From: JBAXPV01 sp037132075
GTDB lineage: Bacteria; Bacteroidota; Bacteroidia; Bacteroidales; CAIXZF01
Assembly: GCA_037132075.1 (NCBI GenBank)
Contig: JBAXPV010000001.1
Span: 196,011-260,010 of the forward strand
Direction of reading: 5' to 3'
DNA: 64,000 nt
The notes under the pieces were generated by a model. The model was given only the letters and a program-made list of their open reading frames with translations, did not search any database and was not told the DNA's origin. Position 1 is the first letter of the stretch. Every line of letters starts with the position of its first letter. Position numbers and translations under genes: made by a program. Positions 7,774-17,863 of this stretch are shown here, piece by piece.

Positions 7774-9249
7774 ATGATCGCACTAAAGGACATATTATAT
7801 AAAACCGGACTCCTGGAAGTTGTAGGCTCCACTGCTGTCAACATTCATAGCCTCAGCCTCGACTCGAGGAAAGCTGAGGCTGGAAGCTTGTTTATCGCGG
7901 TCAAAGGAACGCTGGTGGACGGACATGTTTTCATTCCTCTGGCCATAGAAAATGGGGCCATCGCCATTCTTTGCGAAACGATGCCTTCTGAATTAGTTGA
8001 GTCGGTAACGTATGTCAGGGTCGCTGACAGTTCAAAAGCACTGGGAATTGCTGCTGCGAACTTCTACGACAACCCCTCCGCCAAATTAAAACTGGTTGGG
8101 ATCACCGGAACAAACGGAAAAACCACCATAGCTACGCAACTTTTCAAACTGTTCATGGGTTTGGGCTACAGCACTGGTTTATTGTCGACCGTAGAAAACA
8201 GGATCAACGGAAAAATCATTCCAACGGCTCATACCACACCAGATGCCATTACGCTGAATGCTTTGCTGGCGGATATGATTACAGCAGGCTGCTCCCATTG
8301 TTTCATGGAAGTGAGCTCTCATGCTGTTGTCCAAAACCGTATAGCCGGATTACGTTTTGTAGGTGGCGTATTCACCAATCTCACCCACGATCATCTCGAC
8401 TTTCATGGGACGATTCAAGAATACCTGAGGGCCAAAAAACAGTTTTTTGACGAATTACCTCCAAGGGCTTTTGCCATCACCAATGCTGATGACAGAAATG
8501 GAATGGTCATGATACAAAACTGCCGTGCCCATGTAAAAACCTATAGTTTACGCAGCATGGCCGATTATCATTGCAAAGTGATGGAAAGTCAGTTTGAAGG
8601 CACCAAGCTGAACTTAGGGGGAATTGAAATCTGGACATTCCTTGTCGGAAGATTCAATGCCTACAACTTTGCTGCGATCTATGCTACAGCCCTGGAACTC
8701 GAAGAGAAACAAGGAGAAGTGCTAACACTGATGAGCCAGTTAAGACCTGTTGAAGGACGTTTTGAGACTGTCAGGTCTGTACAGGGCGTTGTAGGAATCA
8801 TTGACTATGCACATACTCCTGATGCCTTAAAGAACGTACTGGAGACGATCAATGAGTTGAGGACTCGCAACGAAACTCTAATCACTATCATCGGGGCTGG
8901 TGGCGACAGAGACCGAAGCAAAAGACCTGAGATGGCAAAAATATCTGCTGCGCTAAGTGACAAGCTCATTCTGACAGCTGACAATCCCCGCTCTGAAGAC
9001 CCCGAAGCCATTATCCAGGAAATGAAAGCTGGGCTCGATCCAGTGCTTGTGCGTAAAGCTGTTGCAATTGTCAACCGTAGGGAAGCCATACAGGCTGCAG
9101 TGATTATGTCGAAACCAGGTGACATCATCCTTTTAGCAGGAAAAGGGCATGAGAAATACCAGGAAATAAAGGGCATTCGTCATCCTTTCGATGATAAAGT
9201 AGAACTGGAGAAAGCCCTTCAGATTGGAAATAACGAAACAATTCAATAA
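7774..9249 (+). CDS. murE: UDP-MurNAc-tripeptide synthetase, meso-diaminopimelate type
   Basis: This Mur ligase adds the third stem-peptide residue. It shows the ATP loop ITGTNGKTT, the metal/carbamate-Lys region and the C-terminal motif DNPRSEDP. DNPR marks enzymes that use meso-diaminopimelate, so the peptidoglycan is predicted to be of the DAP type. I choose the ATG at 7774 (MIALKDILYKTG), 1 bp after the ftsI stop, giving 491 residues. An in-frame TTG at 7750 would add eight residues overlapping ftsI and has no family support. Confidence 0.95.
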   Translation: MIALKDILYKTGLLEVVGSTAVNIHSLSLDSRKAEAGSLFIAVKGTLVDGHVFIPLAIENGAIAILCETMPSELVESVTYVRVADSSKALGIAAANFYDNPSAKLKLVGITGTNGKTTIATQLFKLFMGLGYSTGLLSTVENRINGKIIPTAHTTPDAITLNALLADMITAGCSHCFMEVSSHAVVQNRIAGLRFVGGVFTNLTHDHLDFHGTIQEYLRAKKQFFDELPPRAFAITNADDRNGMVMIQNCRAHVKTYSLRSMADYHCKVMESQFEGTKLNLGGIEIWTFLVGRFNAYNFAAIYATALELEEKQGEVLTLMSQLRPVEGRFETVRSVQGVVGIIDYAHTPDALKNVLETINELRTRNETLITIIGAGGDRDRSKRPEMAKISAALSDKLILTADNPRSEDPEAIIQEMKAGLDPVLVRKAVAIVNRREAIQAAVIMSKPGDIILLAGKGHEKYQEIKGIRHPFDDKVELEKALQIGNNETIQ

Positions 9250-9260
9250 AGAGAAACAGT

Positions 9261-10520
9261 ATGTTGTATTATCTGTTTGATTATCTGAACCATACATTCG
9301 ACATCCCCGGAGCTGGATTGTTTCATTACATTTCTTTCAGGGCGGCCATGGCTGTGTTCACGTCTTTGTTGATATCCTTGGTATTTGGGGGCAAGCTCAT
9401 CAGGGTGCTTCAGCAGAGGCAGGTTGGAGAAACCATCCGTGACCTCGGTTTACAAGGACAGATGGAAAAACAAGGGACTCCAACGATGGGCGGACTGATA
9501 ATCCTTGGCGCCATCCTTATACCAACTTTACTTTTTGCTAAACTTCACAACATTTATATTATCCTGATCCTTTTCACCACAGTTTGGTTAGGGATTTTTG
9601 GATTCGTTGATGACTATATCAAAGTCTTCAAGAAAGACAAAAGAGGATTGGCCGGCAAATTCAAAATATTAGGGCAGGTCATCCTTGGACTGGTTATCGG
9701 ATCAACATTATACTTCAGTAATGAAGTGGTAATTAAGGACAAACAGTTCGGAAAAAGTTTTATGTATTCGAATCCAGCTACCGCTTTTAATATCGAAAAT
9801 GAAAAAACAATACATAATATTTACCCTGGAAAAGAGATAAAATCTACCAAAACGACGATTCCATTTATCAAGAATCATGAATTCGATTATGCAGCGCCAC
9901 TCAGGCCGTTTGGAAAAGAGTACGAGAAATATGCCTGGCTGATCTTCATCCCAATGGTGATGTTGATCATCGCTGCAGTATCAAACGGCGCAAACCTCAC
10001 AGACGGGATGGATGGACTAGCAACAGGTTCTTCCGCAATCATTGGGGTAACACTGGGAATCCTGGCTTACGTTTCCGGGAATACCATCTTCGCCAACTAT
10101 CTGGATATTATGTACATACCCAATACAGGAGAGTTGGCCATTTTTATCAGCGCCTTTGTGGGCGCCTGTGTTGGTTTTCTATGGTATAACACCAACCCGG
10201 CCCAAGTATTCATGGGAGATACCGGGAGCTTATCCCTGGGAGGAATTATCGCAGTACTGGCTATTATGATCCGAAAAGAACTTCTCATTCCGATTTTTTG
10301 TGGGATTTTCCTGGCCGAAAGCCTGTCGGTAATTATACAGGTCAGCTGGTTTAAATATAGTAGAAGAAAATATGGCGAAGGCAGGAGGATCTTCCTCATG
10401 TCACCACTTCATCATCATTTTCAAAAGAAAGGCTATGCAGAGCCAAAGATCGTAACACGATTCTTTATCATCGGGATCGCGCTGGCCTTGTTTAGCATTA
10501 TTACTTTAAAACTAAGATAA
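9261..10520 (+). CDS. mraY: Phospho-N-acetylmuramoyl-pentapeptide transferase
   Basis: This 419-residue polytopic membrane enzyme transfers phospho-MurNAc-pentapeptide from UDP to undecaprenyl phosphate, making lipid I. Signature motifs are FGFVDDYIKV with the catalytic Asp pair, NLTDGMDGLATG, MGDTGSLSLGG and the His-rich PLHHHFQKKG near the C-terminus. It is longer than the E. coli enzyme because of a soluble insertion (about residues 155-225), a known feature of the bacteroidete forms. It starts 11 bp after murE. Confidence 0.96.
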   Translation: MLYYLFDYLNHTFDIPGAGLFHYISFRAAMAVFTSLLISLVFGGKLIRVLQQRQVGETIRDLGLQGQMEKQGTPTMGGLIILGAILIPTLLFAKLHNIYIILILFTTVWLGIFGFVDDYIKVFKKDKRGLAGKFKILGQVILGLVIGSTLYFSNEVVIKDKQFGKSFMYSNPATAFNIENEKTIHNIYPGKEIKSTKTTIPFIKNHEFDYAAPLRPFGKEYEKYAWLIFIPMVMLIIAAVSNGANLTDGMDGLATGSSAIIGVTLGILAYVSGNTIFANYLDIMYIPNTGELAIFISAFVGACVGFLWYNTNPAQVFMGDTGSLSLGGIIAVLAIMIRKELLIPIFCGIFLAESLSVIIQVSWFKYSRRKYGEGRRIFLMSPLHHHFQKKGYAEPKIVTRFFIIGIALALFSIITLKLR

Positions 10521-10550
10521 CACAATAATTATTAATGAAATAAACAAGAT

Positions 10551-11894
10551 ATGGGGATAAGTCGCATTGCAGTTTTGGGTGCAGGGGAAAGCGGGGCCGG
10601 AGCTGCCTTCCTTGCAAAACAAAAAGGCTATGAGGTTTTTGTCTCTGATAACAATAGAATAAACGAAAAATACAAGAACGTTCTTTTACAAGCTGAAATC
10701 GCTTTTGAAGAAGGCAGGCATACTGAGAAAAGGATACTGCAATCGGAAGAAGTCATAAAAAGTCCCGGGATACCGGAAAACCATCCCATGGTTTTAAAAT
10801 TAAAAAAACAAGGGATCCCGGTAATTTCCGAAATAGAATTTGCAAGTCGCTATACAAAGGCACACAAGACCTGCATCACCGGGAGCAATGGCAAGACCAC
10901 AACCACCTTGCTGACCTACCACATCCTGAAAAATGCAGGACTTAATGTAGGCTTGGCAGGAAATGTGGGAAAAAGCTTTGCCTGGCAGGTTGCCCATCAT
11001 GATTTCGAATACTATGTATTAGAAATCAGCAGCTTCCAACTAGATGGGATGTATGACTTCCGCGCAGAAACGGCAGTGATTTTAAACATCACGCCTGATC
11101 ACCTCGACAGATATGCCTATAATTTTCAAAACTATGCGGATTCTAAATTCAGAATCTGTCAGAATCAAAGAAAGCGAGACAGTTTTATTTATTGCATCGA
11201 CGATGAGGTTATCATTCGGGGCATTAAGGACAGGCGGATTTTATCGAACCACTTCCCTTTCTCGATCCGGAAAACAATACTCGGCGAAGGTGCCTGGTTA
11301 CAGGAAAATGAAATTATTATAAATATAGAATCAAACCCCATGCAAATGACCTTAGAGGCTTTGGCATTACAAGGCAAGCACAACATTTACAATTCCATGG
11401 CTGCCGGAATTGCTGCAAGGACGCTGGAGATTAAAAAAGAAAGCATCAAAGACAGTCTTTCTGATTTCCAGAACATCGAACACAGGCTTGAATCGGCCGG
11501 AAATATTCATGGGATAGAGTTTATCAATGACTCTAAGGCGACTAACGTCAATTCAACATGGTATGCTCTGGAAAGCATGACAAAACCTGTGATTTGGATT
11601 GTTGGTGGCATCGATAAAGGCAACGAATATGCCATGCTGGAGGAGATGGTCAGGACTAAAGTGAAAGTCCTGATTTGCCTGGGCCTCGACAACCACAAGA
11701 TCATCGAAGCATTTTATGGAAAAGTTCCTAAACTGCTCGAGAGCACCACAATGGAAGAAGCGGTGGGGATGGCCTATGAGAATGGCAAAACCGGAGATGT
11801 CGTTTTACTCTCACCAGCCTGTGCCAGTTTTGACCTTTTCAAAAACTACGAAGAGCGCGGTCAGCTTTTTAAAGAATCCGTCAGGAGACTCTAA
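10551..11894 (+). CDS. murD: UDP-MurNAc-L-alanine:D-glutamate ligase
   Basis: This is a 447-residue Mur ligase. It has the N-terminal UDP-binding fold (AVLGAGESGAGAAFLAK), ATP loop ITGSNGKTTTT, central HLDRYAYNFQNY and C-terminal FINDSKATNVNSTWYAL, with LLSPACASFDLF near the end. All are typical of MurD, which adds D-Glu to UDP-MurNAc-L-Ala. It starts 30 bp after mraY in an AT-rich spacer. Confidence 0.95.
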   Translation: MGISRIAVLGAGESGAGAAFLAKQKGYEVFVSDNNRINEKYKNVLLQAEIAFEEGRHTEKRILQSEEVIKSPGIPENHPMVLKLKKQGIPVISEIEFASRYTKAHKTCITGSNGKTTTTLLTYHILKNAGLNVGLAGNVGKSFAWQVAHHDFEYYVLEISSFQLDGMYDFRAETAVILNITPDHLDRYAYNFQNYADSKFRICQNQRKRDSFIYCIDDEVIIRGIKDRRILSNHFPFSIRKTILGEGAWLQENEIIINIESNPMQMTLEALALQGKHNIYNSMAAGIAARTLEIKKESIKDSLSDFQNIEHRLESAGNIHGIEFINDSKATNVNSTWYALESMTKPVIWIVGGIDKGNEYAMLEEMVRTKVKVLICLGLDNHKIIEAFYGKVPKLLESTTMEEAVGMAYENGKTGDVVLLSPACASFDLFKNYEERGQLFKESVRRL

Positions 11895-11897
11895 TTA

Positions 11898-13109
11898 TTG
11901 ATTTTCAAGAAAGAAAAAGTGTCAAACAACATACGAAATATTAAAGGAGACAGGGTCATCTGGGTGGTAGTGGTAATACTATCCGTATTGTCAATACTGG
12001 CAGTATATAGTTCCACCGGCACGCTTGCTTTCAAAAAACAAGGAGGCAACACCGAATACTATCTCCTGAAGCATTTTATCATCCTGATTTTCGGATTCGG
12101 GCTCATGTTCCTGGCATACCGCATCAAATACACCTATTATTCACGAATTTCACAAGGTGCTATTGTCGTAGCAGTGCTATTGCTCGTGGGTACTTTGTTT
12201 ACTGGCACTCATCTCAATGAAGCTTCTCGCTGGCTGACACTCCCGATCATCAACGTGACTTTCCAAAGCTCCGACTTCGCCAAATTGGCCCTGATCATGT
12301 ATCTCTCACGTATTCTGAGTAAAAAACAAGAGAATATCAAAGATTTCAAGACTGCCTTTCTGCCTCTGTTGTTGCCCATCATCGTAATCTGCGGACTGAT
12401 CCTTCCGGAGAATTTCTCTACAGCAGCTTTGTTGTTTTCTACTTCATTTGTGATGTTGTTCATTGGTCGTGTCAATATCCGTTACCTCCTGTCGCTAGTC
12501 GGTGTTGGACTGGCATCTCTCGTTATTCTTTTACTCATCATTTACCAATCTCCTTCTAAAGGCCGCCTTGGAACCTGGAAACACCGGATCGAAAATTTCA
12601 GCAACGGGGAAGCAGATGACGAAGACTACCAGGTAGATCAGAGTAAAATCGCTATCGCCACCGGAGGAATCCTCGGGAAAAGCCCGGGAAAATCGACACA
12701 ACGTAATTTCCTGCCTCACCCTTACTCCGACTTTATTTATGCCATTATCGTTGAAGAATACGGCTTTGCTTTCGGAGGCATCGGCGTAATTCTCCTATAC
12801 CTTATCCTATTACAAAGAGCCACCCGAATCTCCTCCAGAAGCCCGGGTACTTTTGCCGCGCTTCTTTCGATAGGCATTGGATTCAGCCTGGTATTCCAGG
12901 CGATGATTAATATGGCCGTTGCAGTGAATCTGCTTCCTGTCACCGGGCAACCCTTACCTATGGTCAGCATGGGAGGAACCTCTATCTGGTTCTCCTGCCT
13001 GGGTATAGGCATGATCCTGAGCGTAAGCAAAGAAATTGAAAGTAAAAAAGAATCAGCTGCTAAATCAGCAGTAGAAGAAACCCCAATCCCTGCACACGGT
13101 GAAAGCTAA
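11898..13109 (+). CDS. ftsW: Septal peptidoglycan glycosyltransferase FtsW (SEDS family)
   Basis: This 403-residue SEDS polymerase has about ten membrane helices. Conserved features are the first helix preceded by GDRVIW, the loop NEASRWL, EEYGFAFGGIGV and the C-terminal LLPVTGQPLPMVSMGGTS. With FtsI it polymerises septal glycan strands from lipid II. No ATG is available near the N-terminus: the start is TTG at 11898, or possibly GTG at 11919, both shortly after the murD stop. The 3' end overlaps murG by 11 bp. Confidence 0.94.
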   Translation: MIFKKEKVSNNIRNIKGDRVIWVVVVILSVLSILAVYSSTGTLAFKKQGGNTEYYLLKHFIILIFGFGLMFLAYRIKYTYYSRISQGAIVVAVLLLVGTLFTGTHLNEASRWLTLPIINVTFQSSDFAKLALIMYLSRILSKKQENIKDFKTAFLPLLLPIIVICGLILPENFSTAALLFSTSFVMLFIGRVNIRYLLSLVGVGLASLVILLLIIYQSPSKGRLGTWKHRIENFSNGEADDEDYQVDQSKIAIATGGILGKSPGKSTQRNFLPHPYSDFIYAIIVEEYGFAFGGIGVILLYLILLQRATRISSRSPGTFAALLSIGIGFSLVFQAMINMAVAVNLLPVTGQPLPMVSMGGTSIWFSCLGIGMILSVSKEIESKKESAAKSAVEETPIPAHGES

Positions 13110-14205
13110 TCCAAGATATATTCTCAGCGGTGGCGGAACGGGTGGACATATTTTCCCGGCAATTGCCATTGCTGACAAACTTCGGGCTCAGAATCCTGAT
13201 GCAGCAATCCTGTTCGTTGGGGCGAAAGGACGGATGGAGATGGAAAAAGTACCCGCTGCCGGATATCCTATTGAGGGACTTTGGATCAGCGGATTGCAAA
13301 GGAGTCTGAGCCTGTCGAACTTGATGTTTCCTTTTAAAGTTGTCAACAGCCTTTATCAGTCTTCAAAAATAATCAATGCCTTTAAACCCGATGTGGTGCT
13401 GGGCACAGGAGGCTATGCCTCCGGTCCCTTATTGCGTATGGCAGCCATGAAAGGTATCCCTACCCTGATTCACGAAGCCAACTCTTATCCTGGCATCACG
13501 AACCGCCTGCTGGGCAAAAAAGTGGATAAGATCCTGGTGGCTTTTGAAGGCATGCAGAAGTATTTCCCTGGCAAAGAGCTTATCATGACAGGCAACCCGG
13601 TTCGCAAAGACATCATGAATCTGGAAGGCAAGAAACAGGAAGCCGCTGATTTCTTCAAACTCAACACCAGAAACAAGACTTTATTTGTAGTAGGCGGTAG
13701 CCTTGGCGCCCGCACCCTGAATGAAAGCATCATGGGCGGCCTTGATACACTTGCAAAACAAAACATTCAACTGATCTGGCAAACAGGCAAATCCTTTCAT
13801 ACAAATGCGGAAGAGGCTGTAATAAGCCAAGCATATAATTCCGCAAGGGTATTTCCATTTATCAGCAGGATGGACCTCGCATATTCGCTGACTGATGTCG
13901 TAATCTCCAGGGCCGGGGCCATTTCAATCTCGGAACTCTGCCTATGCGGTAAAGCAGCGATTCTTGTGCCCTCACCCAATGTGACCGAAGACCACCAAAC
14001 GAAAAACGCCAGCGCTTTGGCAAGCCAACAAGCTGCAATTTTGATCCCAGATTCGAGTGCCCGTGAAATCCTGGTAGAAAAGGCCATCACTTTGCTTGCA
14101 GACGAAACAATGAAAAACACGCTTTCGAAGAACATAAAAACGTTGGGAATCCCAGATTCCGTAGATAGAATCATTAAAGAAATTAACAGCCTGATCCAAC
14201 CCTGA
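13099..14205 (+). CDS. murG: UDP-GlcNAc:lipid I N-acetylglucosaminyltransferase
   Basis: This 368-residue GT-B enzyme converts lipid I to lipid II. The N-terminal glycine loop SGGGTGGHIFPAIAIAD, HEANSYPGITNR, GGSLGARTLN and SRAGAISISEL (UDP-GlcNAc binding) are all present. The start is GTG at 13099, inside the end of ftsW; it gives MKANPRYILSGGG, which matches the family. Confidence 0.96.
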   Translation: MKANPRYILSGGGTGGHIFPAIAIADKLRAQNPDAAILFVGAKGRMEMEKVPAAGYPIEGLWISGLQRSLSLSNLMFPFKVVNSLYQSSKIINAFKPDVVLGTGGYASGPLLRMAAMKGIPTLIHEANSYPGITNRLLGKKVDKILVAFEGMQKYFPGKELIMTGNPVRKDIMNLEGKKQEAADFFKLNTRNKTLFVVGGSLGARTLNESIMGGLDTLAKQNIQLIWQTGKSFHTNAEEAVISQAYNSARVFPFISRMDLAYSLTDVVISRAGAISISELCLCGKAAILVPSPNVTEDHQTKNASALASQQAAILIPDSSAREILVEKAITLLADETMKNTLSKNIKTLGIPDSVDRIIKEINSLIQP

Positions 14206-14207
14206 AC

Positions 14208-15599
14208 ATGAAACTGGCCGACCTGAAACATATCTATTTTATTGGCATCGGAGGAATCGGAATGAGTGCGCTTGCCCGTTACTTCCATTCTAAGGGAGTC
14301 TATGTTTCAGGCTATGACAAAACGGCAACGCCTTTGACGCAACAGCTGCAGTCAGAAGGGATTTGCGTTCATTTTGAAGAAAACATAGCTGCACTGCCAA
14401 AGGAAATAGACCTCGTAGTCTTCACACCTGCAGTTCCTGCCTCACATGCCGAACTTGTGTTCCTGAAAGAGAAAGGCTTTACTGTGGTAAAAAGAGCTGA
14501 ACTTCTGGGCATGCTCACCCGCGAAACCATTTGCATCGCTGTTGGAGGAACACATGGAAAAACCACCACGTCGACCCTTATTGCCCATCTATTTAACAAT
14601 TCAAGCCTGGGCTGTAATGCGATTCTGGGGGGCATTTCCAAGAATTATGGGACTAACCTCATTTTGTCGGAAGAGAGTTTGTTTATGATTACCGAAGCGG
14701 ACGAGTTTGACCGCTCTTTCCTGAAACTTTTCCCTGAAATGGCTGTGATCACCTCTACAGATGCAGACCACCTTGATATATATGGTACTGATAAAAAAAT
14801 AAAAGAAGCCTACAGCGCTTTTGCCGGCCAGGTAAAAACGGGGGGTGCCGTAGTGCAACGTTTTGGTTTAGACCTTGATACAGCACACGACAAAAAAGTG
14901 CGATTTTTCACTTACGGATTTGAAGAAGGCGCCGATTTCAGGGCTGTTAACCTCAGAATCCTCAATCATCGCCATCATTTCGACCTGAACTCTCCATTTG
15001 GCACCATAGAAGATCTTGTTCCGGGAAATCCAGGTCTTATCAACGTTGAAAATGCAGTTGCGGCCTTGAGTATCGGCTTGCTGGCAGGCATCCCTGCTGA
15101 CAACATGAAAGAATCACTGGCTTCATACCAGGGCGTTGTCAGAAGGCTCGACATCCGGATTGAACGTGAAGATCTTGTCTATATTGACGATTATGCGCAT
15201 CACCCTGAAGAACTCAGGGCCAGCATCAGCTCTGTCAGGGAATTGTATCCCGACATCCCTATGTGCGGCGTTTTTCAACCACATTTATTTACAAGAACCC
15301 GGGATTTTGCTGACGAATTCGCAAAAAGCCTCGATCTTCTGGACGACATAATACTACTGAACATATATCCTGCCCGGGAGCTTCAAATCCCGGGAATAAG
15401 CGCTCAGATGCTCTTAGAAAAGATTAAGAATCCCAACAAATGTATTGTCAATGATAACGAGCTCCTTCCACTGCTGGACCAGAAACGCCCTCGGCTTTTA
15501 ATGACGCTTGGAGCCGGAGACATCGATCAGTTCGTGCCACAGATTACCCGGCAATTTACCACAAACCTAAATTCGAACGGAGGGACAGATGTGGCGTAA
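14208..15599 (+). CDS. murC: UDP-N-acetylmuramate:L-alanine ligase
   Basis: This 463-residue Mur ligase attaches L-Ala to UDP-MurNAc. It shows IGIGGIGMSALARYF at the N-terminus, ATP loop VGGTHGKTTTSTL and IDDYAHHPEEL in the C-terminal domain. Its order after murG is standard in Bacteroidota. The last 11 bp overlap ftsQ. Confidence 0.96.
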   Translation: MKLADLKHIYFIGIGGIGMSALARYFHSKGVYVSGYDKTATPLTQQLQSEGICVHFEENIAALPKEIDLVVFTPAVPASHAELVFLKEKGFTVVKRAELLGMLTRETICIAVGGTHGKTTTSTLIAHLFNNSSLGCNAILGGISKNYGTNLILSEESLFMITEADEFDRSFLKLFPEMAVITSTDADHLDIYGTDKKIKEAYSAFAGQVKTGGAVVQRFGLDLDTAHDKKVRFFTYGFEEGADFRAVNLRILNHRHHFDLNSPFGTIEDLVPGNPGLINVENAVAALSIGLLAGIPADNMKESLASYQGVVRRLDIRIEREDLVYIDDYAHHPEELRASISSVRELYPDIPMCGVFQPHLFTRTRDFADEFAKSLDLLDDIILLNIYPARELQIPGISAQMLLEKIKNPNKCIVNDNELLPLLDQKRPRLLMTLGAGDIDQFVPQITRQFTTNLNSNGGTDVA

Positions 15600-16404
15600 A
15601 ATACTAAGAATCTCACTGCTTGTCATCAGCGTTGCCGGGCTGCTCGGCTTGGTTGGCTTTGTTGAAAAAAATCAGCGCATGATCCGCTGTAAAGGAATCG
15701 ACATCAGTATCGATTACCAGGGCAGCGAAGCATTTATTACAACAAAAGGACTGGCTGCCGCCATTAACAAACAACAGGGCGATTCACTTATCGGGATGCC
15801 CATGACGTCAGTGAATGTAGAGCTGATCAGAGATTTTGTGCTAAAAAACGTATATGTTGAGAAAGGCTTGGTATATACCACTGTTGATGGGACTATCAAA
15901 ATAATCCTGGTGCAAAGACGCCCGATCTTGCGGGTCATGAATACCTATGGGGAACATTTTTTTATCGCTTCCGATGGACATATGATCCCTACAACAATAG
16001 AAAACTCAGCAAGGGTCCCGCTAGCACATGGCTTTATCAGCGAAAGGTTTGATCCTATTTATGACCTAAAACCTGCCCGGCCACTTGACGATGAAATCGA
16101 TGATTGTATCACGGTCATGCAGAAACTCTTTCTGCTTGGGCAATATCTCCAGGAAGATGAATTTTTCCAGGCACTGGCTGAGGAAATCTATGTGAACCCA
16201 TACGGCGAGTTCGAGATCCTCCCAAAAACAGGCGGTCATGTCATCGTGTTTGGCGGTGTTGAAGACATGGAAGCCAAATTTGACAAACTCCTGACCTTTT
16301 ACAAAGAAGCACTAAATGAAAAAGGCTGGAAAAAATATAAAACCATCAACATAAAATATAAAAACCAGGTCGTCTGCACAAAAAATAATATTAGTAACCC
16401 ATAA
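15589..16404 (+). CDS. ftsQ: Division protein FtsQ/DivIB-like
   Basis: This 271-residue protein has one N-terminal membrane helix (about 6-24) and a periplasmic part. The latter starts with a POTRA-like region (residues about 30-100, CKGIDISIDYQ to VQRRPILRV) and continues with the beta domain. Sequence similarity to FtsQ of other phyla is weak, but the size, topology and position before ftsA are those of bacteroidete FtsQ, which links FtsL/FtsB to the ring. Confidence 0.85.
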   Translation: MWRKILRISLLVISVAGLLGLVGFVEKNQRMIRCKGIDISIDYQGSEAFITTKGLAAAINKQQGDSLIGMPMTSVNVELIRDFVLKNVYVEKGLVYTTVDGTIKIILVQRRPILRVMNTYGEHFFIASDGHMIPTTIENSARVPLAHGFISERFDPIYDLKPARPLDDEIDDCITVMQKLFLLGQYLQEDEFFQALAEEIYVNPYGEFEILPKTGGHVIVFGGVEDMEAKFDKLLTFYKEALNEKGWKKYKTINIKYKNQVVCTKNNISNP

Positions 16405-16408
16405 TCTT

Positions 16409-17773
16409 ATGAAACCTTCAGAAATCATTGTAGGCCTAGACATAGGCACAACCAAGATCGCTGCCATTGTAGGCCGCAGGAACGCTAATGGCAAGATTGA
16501 AATCCTTGGTCATGGCAAAACTGAATCGATTGGCGTGAAACGCGGTGTCGTCAGCAACATCGAAGACACCATACAGTCAATCAAAAAAGCCATCGAACTG
16601 GCTGAGGAAAATTCGAAATACAAGATAAAAACTGTCTATGTTGGTATTGCCGGTCAACATATTAAAAGCTTACAAAACCGTGGAAGTCGAATTCGTCAGA
16701 GCCTGGATGATGAGATTACACAAGCTGACATAGATATCCTGCAGGAAAATATGACCAAACTTGTCATGCCACCCGGAGAAGAGATTATCGATGTCATTCC
16801 CCAGGAATATATCGTGGACGGGGAAACCGGTATTAAACAACCGATCGGCATGTCAGGGATATCCCTGGAAGCCAACTTCCACATAATCACAGGTCAAACT
16901 GCAGCTGCACGTAACATTTACAAATGTGTGCAAAGAGCCGGCCTGCATATGGTTGATATGATTCTAGAGCCACTTGCCTCAGCTGAATCTGTTCTCAGCG
17001 AAGAAGAAAAAGAAGCAGGCGTGGTTTTGGTCGATATCGGTGGAGGAACAACCGACATTGCAATTTTCCAGGATGGCATCATTCGTCATACTTCAGTAAT
17101 ACCCTTCGGTGGAGATGTGATCACAGAAGATGTCAGGGAAGGTTGTTCAATCATACGCCGCCAGGCTGAAGAGCTGAAAGTAAAGTTTGGCAGTGCGCTT
17201 GACAGTGAAAACAAAGAAACTGAGATTGTTGCGATCCCGGGACTCAGGGGTAGGACACCCAGGGAAATCACCTTGAAAAACCTCGCTGGTATCATTCAAG
17301 CCCGGATGGAGGAAATTATCGAATATATCATCGCAGAGATAAAAAACTCAGGTTATGAGAAAAAACTCATTGCTGGAATCGTTATCACCGGTGGAGGCGC
17401 TTTACTCAAACACATAGCGCAACTTACAGAATATATGACCGGTATGGACACCAGGATCGGTTATCCCAATGAACATCTCGGAAAAGAAGTGTCAAAAGAA
17501 ATCGCAAGCCCTATGTATGCCACCGGAATTGGCTTGGTGATGCTCGGACTAGATCGCTATGAAAAAGACAGAAGACGGAAAGGTTTGCCGGAATACGAAG
17601 AAGAAATCCTGACAGAATTGGCTGCTGAAATAGAAACTTCTGAAAAAATCATCGCTGAGAAACCTCAGAAAAAGAATTTTGGCTTCATTGAGAAGATCAT
17701 TTCGTTCTTCGATGAAGAAGATAAATACGAGGAAGAAGCTGAAAAACAGCAGAAAGAGGACAACATCGCATAA
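16409..17773 (+). CDS. ftsA: Cell division protein FtsA
   Basis: This 454-residue actin-like ATPase tethers FtsZ to the membrane. It carries the phosphate-1 motif GLDIGTTKIAAIVG, phosphate-2 VLVDIGGGTTDIAIF and the adenosine motif VITGGGALLKH. The C-terminal 75 residues are a charged extension. They contain an amphipathic segment, FGFIEKIISFF, which probably serves as the membrane-targeting helix, followed by an acidic tail. The helix is not at the extreme C-terminus as in E. coli. Confidence 0.95.
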   Translation: MKPSEIIVGLDIGTTKIAAIVGRRNANGKIEILGHGKTESIGVKRGVVSNIEDTIQSIKKAIELAEENSKYKIKTVYVGIAGQHIKSLQNRGSRIRQSLDDEITQADIDILQENMTKLVMPPGEEIIDVIPQEYIVDGETGIKQPIGMSGISLEANFHIITGQTAAARNIYKCVQRAGLHMVDMILEPLASAESVLSEEEKEAGVVLVDIGGGTTDIAIFQDGIIRHTSVIPFGGDVITEDVREGCSIIRRQAEELKVKFGSALDSENKETEIVAIPGLRGRTPREITLKNLAGIIQARMEEIIEYIIAEIKNSGYEKKLIAGIVITGGGALLKHIAQLTEYMTGMDTRIGYPNEHLGKEVSKEIASPMYATGIGLVMLGLDRYEKDRRRKGLPEYEEEILTELAAEIETSEKIIAEKPQKKNFGFIEKIISFFDEEDKYEEEAEKQQKEDNIA

Positions 17774-17850
17774 TGTGCAATACTTAAGCCAAAGTGTTAA
17801 CAAGTTTTGCGAAAAAACATTGTCAGAAAAAATAAAATAAACTTAATTTG

Positions 17851-17855
17851 AGGAG
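17851..17855 (+). promoter_or_regulatory. Shine-Dalgarno-like AGGAG before ftsZ
   Basis: AGGAG lies 8 nt before the ATG of ftsZ. Bacteroidota genes usually lack such sites and the other dcw genes in this window show none, so this one stands out and may support high FtsZ synthesis. It follows the only sizeable spacer (90 bp) inside the operon. Confidence 0.5.
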
Positions 17856-17863
17856 AATAAATC